From: Streptomyces avidinii
GTDB lineage: Bacteria > Actinomycetota > Actinomycetes > Streptomycetales > Streptomycetaceae
DNA: 64,000 bases
NCBI RefSeq assembly: GCF_014650695.1
Contig: NZ_BMVL01000002.1
Coordinates: 1 to 64,000, forward strand
Direction: 5' to 3'
The position numbers and the translations under genes are program-made. Of this stretch, positions 35,614-44,305 are shown in pieces. The notes under the pieces were generated by a model. The model searched no databases and was not told the DNA's origin. It worked only from the letters and a program-made list of their open reading frames with translations. Numbering within the stretch: position 1 is the stretch's first letter; each line of letters opens with the position of its first letter.

Positions 35614-36801
35614 CTAGTTGAACGGTTCGAGCGTCATGAAGGCCTCCTGCGGGTTTCCGTCGTGGACCAGCGACTCGTGGGCGCCCACGTCGTCGAAGGC
35701 GAAGCCGTACGCCTTGCCGTCGGCCATCTGTCCGTGGATGATCCGGGAGTAGTGGTTGGTCACGGCGTCACGGTAGAAGTTGGCGTTGTTCGGATCGGGT
35801 TGGCCGGGATTGGTCAGAAGCGTCGACCGGTTGAAGCCCGCGCACAGGGTGCGGGAGATCGGGCCGCGGACCTGGTCGTTGGGGGCGTCCAGGAGCTTGT
35901 AGCAGCCGAAGACGCTGTCGGAGTCCGGCTTCTGGAAGCTGGTGACGACCGCTCCCGAGCCGTTGGTGAAGTTCATGACGTTGCCCGAGACCCGGCCGTA
36001 GTACTTGGTGTTCGGCTGGTTCGCGAACGGCGTCACGGTGAGGGTGGAGGAGCCGTACTTGTTCCAGACCCGGTTGATGTAGTCGTTCATGACGCCGGCC
36101 GGTATGCCGCCCGCCTCGATGCCGTGCCCGGGCGAGAGCGCGCGCAGCGGCGTGCCGTCGGGCCGGTTCTGGATCAATCCGCCCCAGCCGGCCGAACGCA
36201 GCTGGCTGAAGACGGCGTTGTAGCCGCCCGGCTTCAGCCGGCCCGTGGTGCTGACCGCGCCGTTGGCCGCTTTGACGCCCACCGCGTACGGAGCGGAGAA
36301 CATGTCGACCTGGGTGCTGTTGATCCAGAGGCCGGCGTCGTTGAGGGTGTACTCGGACCAGTTGAACAGGATGTTGCGGTTCGGGTCGGCGGGGTTCTGC
36401 ACGGCGGGCTGCACCAGGCCGCCGGTGGTGAGCTTGAAGACGATCTTCTGGCCGATGGAGAAGTAGATCCGCCCGGAGAACTTGGGCATCCGGATCGTCT
36501 TGGTCTGCCCGTTGGCCGGACCCGTGATCGATGCGTCGGGTGCGGGCGTGGGGGGATTGCCTCCCACGGGCCAGGGGTGGAACGTGCCGTTGGCGTCGGC
36601 CCAGCCCTGCTGGCCGGTGGTCAGCAGGGTGCCCAGGTTGTAGACGTACACCGGCTCGCTGCGGCCCGAGCTGTTCTTGATCGTGAGGGGAATGGTCGCC
36701 GGTACGGCCTCTGCGGACGGCGACGGGCCGAAGACCATCAGCCCGGCGGCGACGGCCATCGCCGAGACCCCGGACAGGAATACCTTCGATAAGCGGAACA
36801 C
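35614..36801 (-). CDS. Secreted GH64 beta-1,3-glucanase
   Basis: A 395-residue glycoside hydrolase family 64 enzyme, which splits beta-1,3-glucan of fungal walls to laminaripentaose. The signal peptide is about residues 1-34 (FRLSKVFLSGVSAMAVAAG, then AEA). The mature protein begins VPATIPLTIKNSSGRSEPV and carries GH64-typical TTGQQGWADANGTFHPWPVG, PNRNILFNWSEYTLNDAGLW and STQVDMFSAPYAVGVK. There is no carbohydrate-binding module. The GTG start has AAGGAGG at 6 nt. Upstream is a 14-bp palindrome on a plausible promoter, so a LacI-family repressor likely controls it by sugar. Confidence 0.95.
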   Translation of the reverse strand: MFRLSKVFLSGVSAMAVAAGLMVFGPSPSAEAVPATIPLTIKNSSGRSEPVYVYNLGTLLTTGQQGWADANGTFHPWPVGGNPPTPAPDASITGPANGQTKTIRMPKFSGRIYFSIGQKIVFKLTTGGLVQPAVQNPADPNRNILFNWSEYTLNDAGLWINSTQVDMFSAPYAVGVKAANGAVSTTGRLKPGGYNAVFSQLRSAGWGGLIQNRPDGTPLRALSPGHGIEAGGIPAGVMNDYINRVWNKYGSSTLTVTPFANQPNTKYYGRVSGNVMNFTNGSGAVVTSFQKPDSDSVFGCYKLLDAPNDQVRGPISRTLCAGFNRSTLLTNPGQPDPNNANFYRDAVTNHYSRIIHGQMADGKAYGFAFDDVGAHESLVHDGNPQEAFMTLEPFN

Positions 36802-36882
36802 GTTCTTCCTCCTTGTGGGGGGCACCTGAAGGTGGGGGCAGGTGCGGCATCTCCCAGCACCACGCATTGACACATTGATGCT

Positions 36883-36896
36883 TGAGAGCGCTCTCA
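36883..36896. promoter_or_regulatory. LacI-type operator of the glucanase gene
   Basis: A perfect palindrome, TGAGAGCGCTCTCA, about 82 bases before the GH64 start. It differs from the CebR/CelR box (TGGGAGCGCTCCCA) only at symmetric positions, so a LacI-family regulator is expected. Confidence 0.8.
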
Positions 36897-36924
36897 GCCT
36901 CGGGCTGCGTTCAATTTATGTCAA
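36896..36924 (-). promoter_or_regulatory. Candidate sigma-70-type promoter of GH64
   Basis: On the minus strand TTGACA (36924-36919) is followed by a 17-base spacer and GAGGCT (36901-36896). The transcript would start within the adjoining palindrome, a classic position for repression. Confidence 0.5.
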
Positions 36925-37037
36925 TGGACCCGACACAGCTCGACGGCCCCGATCGGCCTCGCGGCCGGGCACGTTTTCGCTGCCCGCCGAGGGGAGATAA
37001 GGATCCCAACCGTGCAGCTGCGCCAACCGGGGGCGTC

Positions 37038-38012
37038 ATGAGGTACGACCTGTCCCACCGCCTGGTCGTCGGGATCGCCTCCAGCGCCCTGTTCGATCTC
37101 ACCGACTGCGACACGGTGTTCCGGGAGGAAGGGGAGGACGTCTACCGGACCTACCAGGCCACTCATGCGGACAACGTCCTGGGCAAAGGGGTCGCCTTCC
37201 CCTTCGTCAGACGCCTGCTGTCGCTGAACGACCTCTCGGAACAGTCCGATCCGCTGGTCGAGGTCATCATCCTCTCGCGCAACGACCCGGACACCGGATT
37301 GCGCGTCATGCGTTCTATCAAGGCCTACGACCTGCCGATCAGTCGGGCCGTCTTTCGGCAAGGGCGTCCTTCCCACCGCTTCATGCCCGCGCTGAACATG
37401 TCGCTGTTCCTGTCGGCCAACGGCCCCGATGTCCGTGACGCGGTCGCGGACGGACTGCCGGCGGGCCACGTACTGAGAACCGCACGCATCGACGACGAGA
37501 CCGACCCTGAACTCCGCATGGCCTTCGACTTCGACGGAGTGGTGGCGAGCGACACCGCCGAGCGGATCTACCAGAGCGGCGGAATCGACGAGTTCCGCGC
37601 CTACGAGGTCCGCAACGCCGCCGCGCCCCACGATCCGGGGCCGCTACGGGACTTCCTCGCCGGCATCAACCGGGTCCAGCGCCTCGAGGAAGACAGGCGC
37701 CGCACGGATCCGACGTACCGCCCACGCCTTCGCGTATCCCTGGTCACCGCTCGGGACGCCCCGGCACATGAGCGCGCCCTTCTGAGCCTCAAGGAGTGGG
37801 GCCTACGGGTCAACGACGCCTTCTTCCTCGGCGGCATCGAGAAGGCCGCGGTCATGAAGGCGCTCGACCCGCACATCTTCTTCGACGACCAGGTCGCCCA
37901 CCTGAACGGCACGGCGCAGGGCACTCCCAGCGTTCACATTCCGTTCGGAGTGGTCAACGCGACCCCACCCGCGAGTCGGCGCGGATCCCCCGATCAAGGG
38001 CACACCACCTGA
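37038..38012 (+). CDS. Cytosolic 5'-nucleotidase I-like protein
   Basis: A 324-residue member of the 5'-nucleotidase cN-I-type family, which dephosphorylates nucleoside monophosphates. Conserved stretches include VGIASSALFDLTDCDTVFRE, GVAFPFVRRLLSLND, VEVIILSRNDPDTGLRVMRS, NMSLFLSANGPDV and, for the HAD phosphatase, MAFDFDGVVASDTAERIY with the nucleophile in DFDG; the late HIFFDDQ supplies the metal ligands. Family proteins occur in bacteria and animals. ATG 37038 is chosen to begin at the conserved YDLSHRLVVGI; an upstream extension looks non-coding. Confidence 0.88.
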   Translation: MRYDLSHRLVVGIASSALFDLTDCDTVFREEGEDVYRTYQATHADNVLGKGVAFPFVRRLLSLNDLSEQSDPLVEVIILSRNDPDTGLRVMRSIKAYDLPISRAVFRQGRPSHRFMPALNMSLFLSANGPDVRDAVADGLPAGHVLRTARIDDETDPELRMAFDFDGVVASDTAERIYQSGGIDEFRAYEVRNAAAPHDPGPLRDFLAGINRVQRLEEDRRRTDPTYRPRLRVSLVTARDAPAHERALLSLKEWGLRVNDAFFLGGIEKAAVMKALDPHIFFDDQVAHLNGTAQGTPSVHIPFGVVNATPPASRRGSPDQGHTT

Positions 38013-38103
38013 CGGGGTCAAGATTCACATGGGTGATCCAGAATGCCAGGAGTGTTCGGCGGGTACGCGAGGTCGGTCACCTGTTTGCCACGTGGAGGTC
38101 ACC

Positions 38104-38520
38104 TTGCCGTCCGCTCTCTCCGACACGATCTCGACCCACCTGGCCGTTGCCGGCAGCCTCCTGCCGGTGCAGACCCGGGCCGTCTACGACACATCCGACC
38201 CCTACGCGGTCCGGTTCGACTTCATCCTCGACGGCTGCCCTCCCATTCGGTGGCACTTCGAGCGGGACATGCTGGCCGAGGGGGTGCGCCGCCCGGTGGG
38301 GGAAGGCGATGTCAGCCTGCGCCCACGGTGGGCGGGCGGACGTGAAACCCTGGTGATGCAGCTGTGGGGGGACACCCGGGTCGGCTACGAGTCCGCGGTG
38401 CTGATCACGGACTCGGCCCAGGTGAGCGACTTCCTCGAGGAGTCCTACCGGTTGGTGGCGCGCGGGGCCGAGTCCTGCGACGTCGACGGATTCCTGTACA
38501 GGATCCGGTGTTCGGACTGA
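38104..38520 (+). CDS. SsgA-like sporulation/cell-division protein (SALP)
   Basis: About 138 residues with the SsgA/SsgB family pattern: LSDTISTHLAVAGSLLPVQT, RAVYDTSDPYAVRFDF, WHFERDMLAEGVRRPVGEGD. SALPs are unique to sporulating actinomycetes and direct septation or wall remodelling. The TTG at 38104 has GGAGG five bases before it. An ATG at 38029 would add 25 residues with no ribosome binding site. Without SsgA/B-specific residues I cannot say which paralogue it is. Confidence 0.88.
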   Translation: MPSALSDTISTHLAVAGSLLPVQTRAVYDTSDPYAVRFDFILDGCPPIRWHFERDMLAEGVRRPVGEGDVSLRPRWAGGRETLVMQLWGDTRVGYESAVLITDSAQVSDFLEESYRLVARGAESCDVDGFLYRIRCSD

Positions 38521-38561
38521 TCGCGCTTCCGGCGCGGTGGCGGGTGGTGCCCGGTGACGGG

Positions 38562-38582
38562 GACCGGTGACCGGTGACCGGT
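38562..38582. repeat. Three 7-bp tandem repeats
   Basis: GACCGGT repeats three times perfectly just after the SsgA-like gene, with partial units on either side. Confidence 0.8.
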
Positions 38583-38684
38583 GACTGCCGATGATGGCGG
38601 AGCGGATGATCGACCTGCGCGGGGCGCATCTCTGGGCCATGCTGATGCAATCCCGTATCTCCCGTTCCGGACTGGAGTTCCGCC

Positions 38685-38930
38685 GTGCTCGAACGCAAGC
38701 GTCACAAGGGTCAGACCGAGGTCGAGGTCAGGTTCGTAGTGCCGGCCGAGGTCCCGGCCGGCGACCGGCAAACCCGAACCCATGGGCTCGACGGCGCCGG
38801 GACCGCCGCCGGAGCCCTGGCGGCCCAGGCCGGTGACCGCTCCTTCCGCTACCTCGCGGCGGGCGACTACTGGTTCGACCGGGACGCCACCGCCCGTTGC
38901 CCGGAGGGCAACAGCCGCATCCGCCCCTGA
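38685..38930 (+). CDS. Small hypothetical protein
   Basis: An 81-residue protein with a beta-rich start (TEVEVRFVVPAEVPAG) and a conserved-looking end (SFRYLAAGDYWFDRDATARC). The GTG start has GGAG at 7 nt. Not recognised. Confidence 0.55.
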   Translation: MLERKRHKGQTEVEVRFVVPAEVPAGDRQTRTHGLDGAGTAAGALAAQAGDRSFRYLAAGDYWFDRDATARCPEGNSRIRP

Positions 38931-38935
38931 GCGTC

Positions 38936-39517
38936 CTACGTGGGCGATGGCGCGGCGCGCAGGCCCTCGAGCAGGGTGGCCAGGTAGCGGTGCACGGCGT
39001 CGATCCGGTCGGCCGGAGCGCCCCCGTGGACCTGCGCGGCGTAGGCGATCCCGCACATGAGCGGGACCAGGTCCGCCGGGGCCAGGTCGGGGCGGATGGC
39101 CCCGGACCTGCGGGCCCGGTCGAGGAGGGTGGCGCCGACCGTCCGCACCGAACTCTTGAGTTCGGTGGTGCGCGGGAGAGCATCCTCGACCGCTGCAGTG
39201 ACCGGGGCCAGTGAGGCGTCGGTGACCTGCGCTTCGGCGGTGCGGGTCAGGAAGGTCTGCAGCGCCCGCCACGGGTCGGAGTCGGCCAGCGCCTGCTCGC
39301 CGCACGCGGCGAGGGCTTCCAGGCACGGGGTGGCAACGGTCTCCAGCAGAGCCTCGGGCGTGGCGAAGTGACGGTAGACGGTGCCCACCCCGAGTCCGGC
39401 GCGGCGGGCGACATCGTTGAGCTGCATCGGTGTGCCTTCGTCGACCAGGGTGCGGGCGACGGCGACGATCCGCTCCCAGTTGCGGGCCGCGTCCTTGCGC
39501 AGTGGTGTCGTCGCCAT
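38936..39517 (-). CDS. TetR-family regulator
   Basis: A 193-residue repressor. The N-terminal HTH is WERIVAVARTLVDEGTPMQL, NDVARRAGLGVGTVYRHFAT; the C-terminal ligand domain belongs to the SbtR-like type. It lies downstream of an SDR gene on the same strand. A CGGAT-n5-ATCCG dyad is found in front of both this gene and the SDR, so it probably represses itself and the SDR. Confidence 0.92.
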   Translation of the reverse strand: MATTPLRKDAARNWERIVAVARTLVDEGTPMQLNDVARRAGLGVGTVYRHFATPEALLETVATPCLEALAACGEQALADSDPWRALQTFLTRTAEAQVTDASLAPVTAAVEDALPRTTELKSSVRTVGATLLDRARRSGAIRPDLAPADLVPLMCGIAYAAQVHGGAPADRIDAVHRYLATLLEGLRAAPSPT

Positions 39518-39531
39518 GGGGACATGTTAAT

Positions 39532-39546
39532 CGGATGGCTCATCCG
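39532..39546. promoter_or_regulatory. Operator of the TetR gene
   Basis: The palindrome CGGATGGCTCATCCG lies 15 bases before the TetR start and matches the two sites before the SDR gene. Confidence 0.75.
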
Positions 39547-39598
39547 GATGAACCGTCCCGCTGCCCCTCCGCCCGCGCCCTCGACGTGGCGTGACAGG

Positions 39599-40489
39599 TC
39601 ATGCGACCGCGAGCGGTGCGTACTGCTCGCTGAGGCGGCGTACGGCCGCGACAACGCCGGGGTCGGTCGCCGCGCGGAAGGGGGGCACGGGGGTGGTCCG
39701 GGCCCCGATGACGATGCCGGTCCGTCCCGTCAGGGCGGCGTCGGTGGCGGCGAGGATCGAGGGCCTGGCCGCCAAGGACGCCGGACCCGAGGTCGAGCGT
39801 TCGAACCTGCGCCGTACCAGCGGCCACAGCAGCCGCAGCGCGGGAGAGACGATCTTCGGGTCGGTCATGGTGCCGTTGGTCATGTCGGTCGCGGCTCCAC
39901 CGGGGTCGGCTGCGAAGACCGAGACGCCCGTACCGTCCAGCCGATCGGCCAGGTCGAGGGTGTGGGCGAGGTGCGCGAGCTTGGCGCGGCCGTACCAGTG
40001 GAAGCCGTAGTAGCCACCGGGCGGCTCCGCGGACCGGAACACCCGCTTCGCGAGACCGACCGCGCCGGAGGTCACGTTCACGATCCTGCTCGGCGCGCCG
40101 GCCGTCAGGGTGGGCAGCAGCAGCTCGGTCAGCAGGTAGGGCGAGAGGTGGTTGACGACGAAGGATGCCTCGACGCCGCCCAGCTCCCGTCGGTCGGGGA
40201 ACATCGCCCCGACGTTGTTGACCAGCACGGTCAGCGGTTCGCCCGAGGCGGCGTGGTCGCGGGCGATCCGCTCGGCGAGCGCCCGCACTTCGTCGAGCGA
40301 GGCGAGGTCGGCCGCGAGGAAGCGGGCCGGATGGGTCGGGCCCGTCGCGTTGATCCGTTCGACGGCGCGGCCGCCCCGTTCCATACTGCGTCCGACGACG
40401 GTGACGGCGAACCCGGCGGCCGCCAGCCCCAACGCCGTCTCCAGGCCGATGCCGGCTGTTCCGGCCGTCACGACAGCTGTCTTCTTCAT
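39599..40489 (-). CDS. SDR-family oxidoreductase
   Basis: A 296-residue short-chain dehydrogenase. The nucleotide-binding turn is AVVTAGTAGIGLETALG (TAGTAGIG for the usual TGxxxGIG), then LVNNVGAMFPDR, SRIVNVTSG and the catalytic YGRAK. The protochlorophyllide-reductase/retinol-dehydrogenase-like layout suggests a lipophilic carbonyl substrate. ATG 40489 with GGGAG at 5 nt. Controlled, by site pattern, by the adjacent TetR protein. Confidence 0.9.
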   Translation of the reverse strand: MKKTAVVTAGTAGIGLETALGLAAAGFAVTVVGRSMERGGRAVERINATGPTHPARFLAADLASLDEVRALAERIARDHAASGEPLTVLVNNVGAMFPDRRELGGVEASFVVNHLSPYLLTELLLPTLTAGAPSRIVNVTSGAVGLAKRVFRSAEPPGGYYGFHWYGRAKLAHLAHTLDLADRLDGTGVSVFAADPGGAATDMTNGTMTDPKIVSPALRLLWPLVRRRFERSTSGPASLAARPSILAATDAALTGRTGIVIGARTTPVPPFRAATDPGVVAAVRRLSEQYAPLAVA

Positions 40490-40514
40490 GGCTCTCCCAC
40501 CCCGCATCCGAATA

Positions 40515-40568
40515 CGGATAGGTCATCCGTTTGACGTAACCGTAACACGGATGTGGATGACCTATCCG
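40515..40568. promoter_or_regulatory. Two TetR operators in inverted orientation before the SDR gene
   Basis: CGGATAGGTCATCCG at 40515-40529, and its mirror GGATGACCTATCCG at 40555-40568, spaced 39 bases centre to centre. Both share CGGAT-n5-ATCCG with the TetR promoter site. Confidence 0.75.
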
Positions 40569-40699
40569 GTTTGGGTGCGGGGGCCGACCATCGGCAGGAG
40601 CGAGCACCGGCCGCTTCCGCACCGGATCCGAGGCGCGACGCCGCATGCCCCCGGCCCGGTCGGGGCGGGGGCATGCGGCGTCTCGGGTCGGGTGGTGCG

Positions 40700-41065
40700 T
40701 CAGGTCGTGATGGTGGTGACCGCCTCGACGCCGTAGGTGCGGGCGTAGCCGTTCTCGGTGCCGACGAGGAGGTCGACGACCGTGAAGTAGCGGTCCCAGA
40801 AGGGGGTTTCGCGCAGTGCGTCGATGAGGAGCCGGTACGCGTCGTGGTCGTCGGCTTCCCAGACCCAGACGTCGGTGACGCGGGTGGAGTAGAACTCCGT
40901 GTCGTAGAAGCGTGAACGAACGCCGGTGGTCTTGGACTTGATTGCCGGAACGACCTGGGTGGAGAAGGCGTTCATGCGTTCCTGGGGGGTCATGGCGAGC
41001 CACTCGGGTGTGGTCTTGATGAGCATGAACGCCGTGACCGGCGGTGCGGTCTTCTCAACGGGCAT
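40700..41065 (-). CDS. Darcynin-family protein
   Basis: A 121-residue protein of the darcynin type: [60 protein letters not shown]. These are small ferredoxin-like-fold proteins of unknown function, common next to NmrA-like reductases. It overlaps the end of the upstream gene by 11 bases, giving translational coupling. Confidence 0.88.
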   Translation of the reverse strand: MPVEKTAPPVTAFMLIKTTPEWLAMTPQERMNAFSTQVVPAIKSKTTGVRSRFYDTEFYSTRVTDVWVWEADDHDAYRLLIDALRETPFWDRYFTVVDLLVGTENGYARTYGVEAVTTITT

Positions 41066-41966
41066 GACGGGTGCCTTCCGAGAGGACCGCGGGCCCGAGG
41101 GTTCGGGCGCACCACTGCTGGAAGGTGGTGGGAGAGCCGGTGGCCGGTGTGCGGGTGGTGCCTGCGTCGAGGCCCTCGTTCTTGGCCTTCTTCATGTCGA
41201 CGACGCCCTGGGCGAACGCCTCGTTGAGGCGGTAACCCAGGAGGTCGGTGTACAGCTCGTCGAGCGGCTGGCGTTCGTAGCGGACGGGGCGGCCGAGTTG
41301 TCGGGTCATGATGCGGGCCAGGTCGTCGGGTGAAAGGTCCTCGGGCCCGAGGACGGGGACGCTGTCATTGCCGGTCCATGAGCGGTTCAGCAGCAGGTCG
41401 GCGGCGACGGCCGCGATGTCGGCGACGGCGGCGCGGGGGGCCTTGAGGTCGGCCTCGATGGCGTCGGTGAAGACTCCGGTCTCCCGGATCGTGTCCGCGT
41501 CCTCGAGAAGGTTCTCGAAGAAGGACGGGCAGGCCAGGGCTCGGTAGGCCACGCCGGTGCCGGCGATGAGGTCGTCCATGGCGAGGGAAGCGGTGACGAG
41601 GCCTGCGCGGTGGGCGACCGGGGTGCCGCGGCCGAGCGCGGACACGCCGACGACGTGGCCGATGCCGTGGGCGGTGAGGGCCTTCGCAGCGGGCCGGGTG
41701 AAGCCGCAGTAGGCGTCCTCGGGGGTCAGGGAGGCGTCCGGGGGGACAAGCCAGAACACGGCGTCGGCGCCCTCGAAGGCGCGGTCGACCACCTCGGCGT
41801 CACCGTGCGAGCCGGTGATCACCTCGACGCGGTCGCGCACCGCGTCGGGCAGCCGGGCGGGGTCACGTACGACCACGCGCAGTTCCTCGTGGGCGGGGGC
41901 GGATTCCAGGAGCAGGGACAGCAGGTGACTGCCGATGTTCCCGGTGGGAGCGGTGATGACGATCAT
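41055..41966 (-). CDS. NmrA-like NAD(P)-binding protein
   Basis: A 303-residue atypical SDR. The N-terminal Rossmann fold is [20 protein letters not shown], then [20 protein letters not shown] and [13 protein letters not shown]. It lacks a YxxxK dyad in the usual place, typical of NmrA-like redox sensors and quinone reductases. It is divergent from a LysR regulator that probably controls it. ATG 41966 with GAGGT at 6 nt. Confidence 0.9.
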   Translation of the reverse strand: MIVITAPTGNIGSHLLSLLLESAPAHEELRVVVRDPARLPDAVRDRVEVITGSHGDAEVVDRAFEGADAVFWLVPPDASLTPEDAYCGFTRPAAKALTAHGIGHVVGVSALGRGTPVAHRAGLVTASLAMDDLIAGTGVAYRALACPSFFENLLEDADTIRETGVFTDAIEADLKAPRAAVADIAAVAADLLLNRSWTGNDSVPVLGPEDLSPDDLARIMTRQLGRPVRYERQPLDELYTDLLGYRLNEAFAQGVVDMKKAKNEGLDAGTTRTPATGSPTTFQQWCARTLGPAVLSEGTRHAR

Positions 41967-42073
41967 CGAAACCTCATGGGTGGTGCCGGATCTGGACGTC
42001 CCCCATCCTGTGGAGCTCCAAGGTGTTGCCACAATGGGAACTTGAGCACGGAATCATTGCCTGAAATGGAATA

Positions 42074-43027
42074 ATGCCTATGAGCAGCAGTGCAGAGCCT
42101 GTCATCGATGCCAATCTCGCCGTCGCGTTGGACGCTTTGCTGACCGAGCAGAGCGTCACTCGTGCCGCCGCCCGACTCCACACGTCACCCGCCGCCATGA
42201 GCCGCACCCTCGCCCGGCTGCGGCGCATCCTCCAGGACCCACTGCTGGTTCGGGCGGGGCAGGCCATGGTTCCCACTCCCCGCGCCCAGGCTCTGCGCGA
42301 GGAGACGGCCGCGGTGGTGCGCCGTCTGGGAGCGCTGCTGAGTCCTGGCGCCGGCGTCGATCCCGCCGACCTGCGCAGTACCTTCACCCTCCAGGCGGCC
42401 GACCTGGTCGGCGCGGCGTTGGCCCCGGGGATGCTGCGGCTGGCCCGGCAGGAGGCGCCGGGGATTTCGTTTCGATTCCGGGCCGAGGAGCTGGAGGCCG
42501 GATCGGCGCTGCGCGACGGCCGGATCGACCTGGAGATCGGGTCCATCGACCACGTGGATCCCGAGACCCGGATCGAAGAACTGGTCACCCTGCGGATGGC
42601 GGCGGCCGTCCGTCCCGGCCACCCTCTGACGGAAGGGGCCCTGACCCCGGAGGGGCTCGCTGCCGCCGATCATGTGGCGGTGAGCCGCCGTGGCCGGTTC
42701 ACCGGCCCCCTGGACGCGGCCCTGGCCGAGCGGAACCTCCGTCGGCGGGTCACTGCCGTGCTCCCCAGCCACCTGGCGGCGATGACTCTCGCTGCGCGCA
42801 GTGACCTCGTCTGCCTCGTCCCCACCGCACCCCCCGGCAGCGCTCCCTCCCCTCTCACCGACGCCGCCGACGCTCTGGGCCTTCGCCTCCTCGACATCCC
42901 CCTGCCCCTACCGCCGCTCACCATCGGCATGGCGTGGCACCCCCGGCACGCCGCGGACGGAGGTCATCACTGGCTCCGCAACGCCGTTCGCCGGACTCTT
43001 CAAGCACCCGCAGATGCGGCTGGCTGA
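42074..43027 (+). CDS. LysR-family regulator
   Basis: A 317-residue regulator. The N-terminal winged HTH is IDANLAVALDALLTEQSVTR, AARLHTSPAAMSRTLARLRR, followed by a substrate-binding domain of the NodD/PcaQ type. It is divergently placed against the NmrA-darcynin pair, with a 107-base shared control region, and is their expected regulator. ATG 42074; a second ATG two codons on is possible. Confidence 0.9.
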   Translation: MPMSSSAEPVIDANLAVALDALLTEQSVTRAAARLHTSPAAMSRTLARLRRILQDPLLVRAGQAMVPTPRAQALREETAAVVRRLGALLSPGAGVDPADLRSTFTLQAADLVGAALAPGMLRLARQEAPGISFRFRAEELEAGSALRDGRIDLEIGSIDHVDPETRIEELVTLRMAAAVRPGHPLTEGALTPEGLAAADHVAVSRRGRFTGPLDAALAERNLRRRVTAVLPSHLAAMTLAARSDLVCLVPTAPPGSAPSPLTDAADALGLRLLDIPLPLPPLTIGMAWHPRHAADGGHHWLRNAVRRTLQAPADAAG

Positions 43028-43165
43028 CGCCGCGACAAGACGCAGGAGGCAGGGCGCGGTTGGGTGGGCGGCCCGCGGTTGGGTGAGCGGCCCCGTGGAC
43101 TTCTCGGTACGAAGTCGCCGGACCGGACCGGCCGGTGCCGTTGGGCCGGCGTCCCGGGCAGGCGC

Positions 43166-43504
43166 TCAGCGGGAGTCGTCGCTCGCGGCGGTCGCGGCGC
43201 GGCGGAACTCGGCGTTGATGCGCTGCGCCTCTTCGAGCTGGTCCTCCAGGATGACGATGCGGCAGGCGGCTTCGACCGGCGTGCCCTGATCGACCATTTC
43301 CCGGGCGCGGGCCGCGATCCGCAGCTGGTAGCGGGAGTACCGGCGATGCCCACCTGCGGAGCGCAACGGCGTGATCAGACGGGCCTCGCCGATGGCGCGC
43401 AGGAAACCCGGGGTCGTGCCGAGGAGTTCGGCAGCCCGGCCCATCGTGTAGGCGGGGTAGTCATCGTCGTCCAGTCGGCCGCCGAGCGAGTCATCCGCTG
43501 TCAT
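43166..43504 (-). CDS. MerR-like HTH regulator
   Basis: A 112-residue protein. The MerR-type HTH is YTMGRAAELLGTTPGFLRAI, then ARLITPLRSAGGHRRYSRYQ and a short C-terminal helix (RIVILEDQLEEAQ) without a ligand domain. It is close to the short BldC-like regulators of Streptomyces that use only this domain. ATG 43504 has GAGGT at 6 nt. Confidence 0.88.
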   Translation of the reverse strand: MTADDSLGGRLDDDDYPAYTMGRAAELLGTTPGFLRAIGEARLITPLRSAGGHRRYSRYQLRIAARAREMVDQGTPVEAACRIVILEDQLEEAQRINAEFRRAATAASDDSR

Positions 43505-43530
43505 CTGCACCTCTTCTTTGGACGCGTCGA

Positions 43531-43562
43531 AGGGCCTTGGTGCCGTACGGCACCAAGGCCCT
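43531..43562. promoter_or_regulatory. 32-bp perfect palindrome before the MerR-like gene
   Basis: Arms AGGGCCTTGGTGCCGT and ACGGCACCAAGGCCCT form an uninterrupted 32-bp palindrome, 27 bases before the start codon. It could be an operator, or a leader hairpin/terminator for read-through. Confidence 0.75.
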
Positions 43563-43861
43563 GAAGGAAATTCAACACCATCTACCGGCCTCAGCGCTGC
43601 GCCGGCTCTCTGTTTCCGCTTCGCGCCCTGGACACGGGCGGGAGTGCGGGGATCGGGAATGCCTGACCGGGGACCACCTTCCGTTCGGGGGTCGTGCGGT
43701 ACCCGGGCGTGAGGTGCCTGCCCGGGCGATCCTGATGGCGTCTGCCTCCTCCGTTCCTTCGATCTTGGCTATGGGAGAAACCATAGGCACGTCACAGCCG
43801 GATGTCTACTATGACGGGGATAGATTTTCTCGTGTTCGACGGCGAAGGATCTATATTCGAA
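43563..43861. other. Upstream region of the MerR-like gene
   Basis: Non-coding. It contains the dyad CTATGG-n6-CCATAG (43769-43786) and an AT-rich patch (43790-43860), probably the promoter on the minus strand. A plus-strand frame here has no ribosome binding site and runs through the terminator hairpin. Confidence 0.4.
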
Positions 43862-43918
43862 CAGCACAGCAGTGAGGGCCCGACCGCCATACGCGGTCGG
43901 GCCCTCACTGCTGTGCTG
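43862..43918 (-). terminator. 57-nt terminator hairpin with 26-bp perfect stem
   Basis: Left arm 43862-43887 and right arm 43893-43918 are perfectly complementary around a CATAC loop. It lies 11 bases after the SCO5918-type stop and the minus strand continues TTCGAATA. It probably ends the cold-response transcript and insulates the MerR-like gene. Confidence 0.85.
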
Positions 43919-43929
43919 CCGGTATCCGA

Positions 43930-44256
43930 TCAGGCGGAAACCGATACGGGCGCGGGCGCGCCGAGCATCGCCGACGCGCGCTGGAACGGGGTCAGGGCGG
44001 GTGCGGGCTCGGCGGGGGCCTGCGGCTGGCCGTGGCAGGTGAACCCGAGCATGGTCATGGCCCGTACGACCTCCCCGGCGCTGAAGTCCCGGCGGTCCTG
44101 GCGCGTGATGACCTGGCCGACCTGCTTGACCGGGTAGGTCCGGCGTCCGATGGTCACGGACTCACCGGCGATGGGCTCGGGCTTCACGCCCTTCATCGAC
44201 TCCAGCACTCCGGCCTTGGTCAGGTCGAACGGGAATCGGGCGATGACGCAGCGCAT
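43930..44256 (-). CDS. SCO5918-family protein
   Basis: A 108-residue conserved Streptomyces protein. It begins MRCVIARFPFDLTKAGVLES, then GESVTIGRRTYPVKQVGQVI and RQDRRDFSAGEVVRAMTMLG. The family sits beside a DEAD-box helicase in many Streptomyces genomes. The function is unknown; its position hints at cold or RNA-related work. The ATG has GAGG at 5 nt. Confidence 0.85.
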   Translation of the reverse strand: MRCVIARFPFDLTKAGVLESMKGVKPEPIAGESVTIGRRTYPVKQVGQVITRQDRRDFSAGEVVRAMTMLGFTCHGQPQAPAEPAPALTPFQRASAMLGAPAPVSVSA

Positions 44257-44305
44257 GATGCCTCGCAAGGAGAGAAGGAGAAGGAGCGCGGAGGGGACGC
44301 GGGAT

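Noticed and set aside
43802..44137. Plus-strand frame starting MSTMTGIDFLVFDGEG
   Set aside because: It runs straight through a 26-bp perfect hairpin and then antisense to the SCO5918-type gene; no ribosome binding site.
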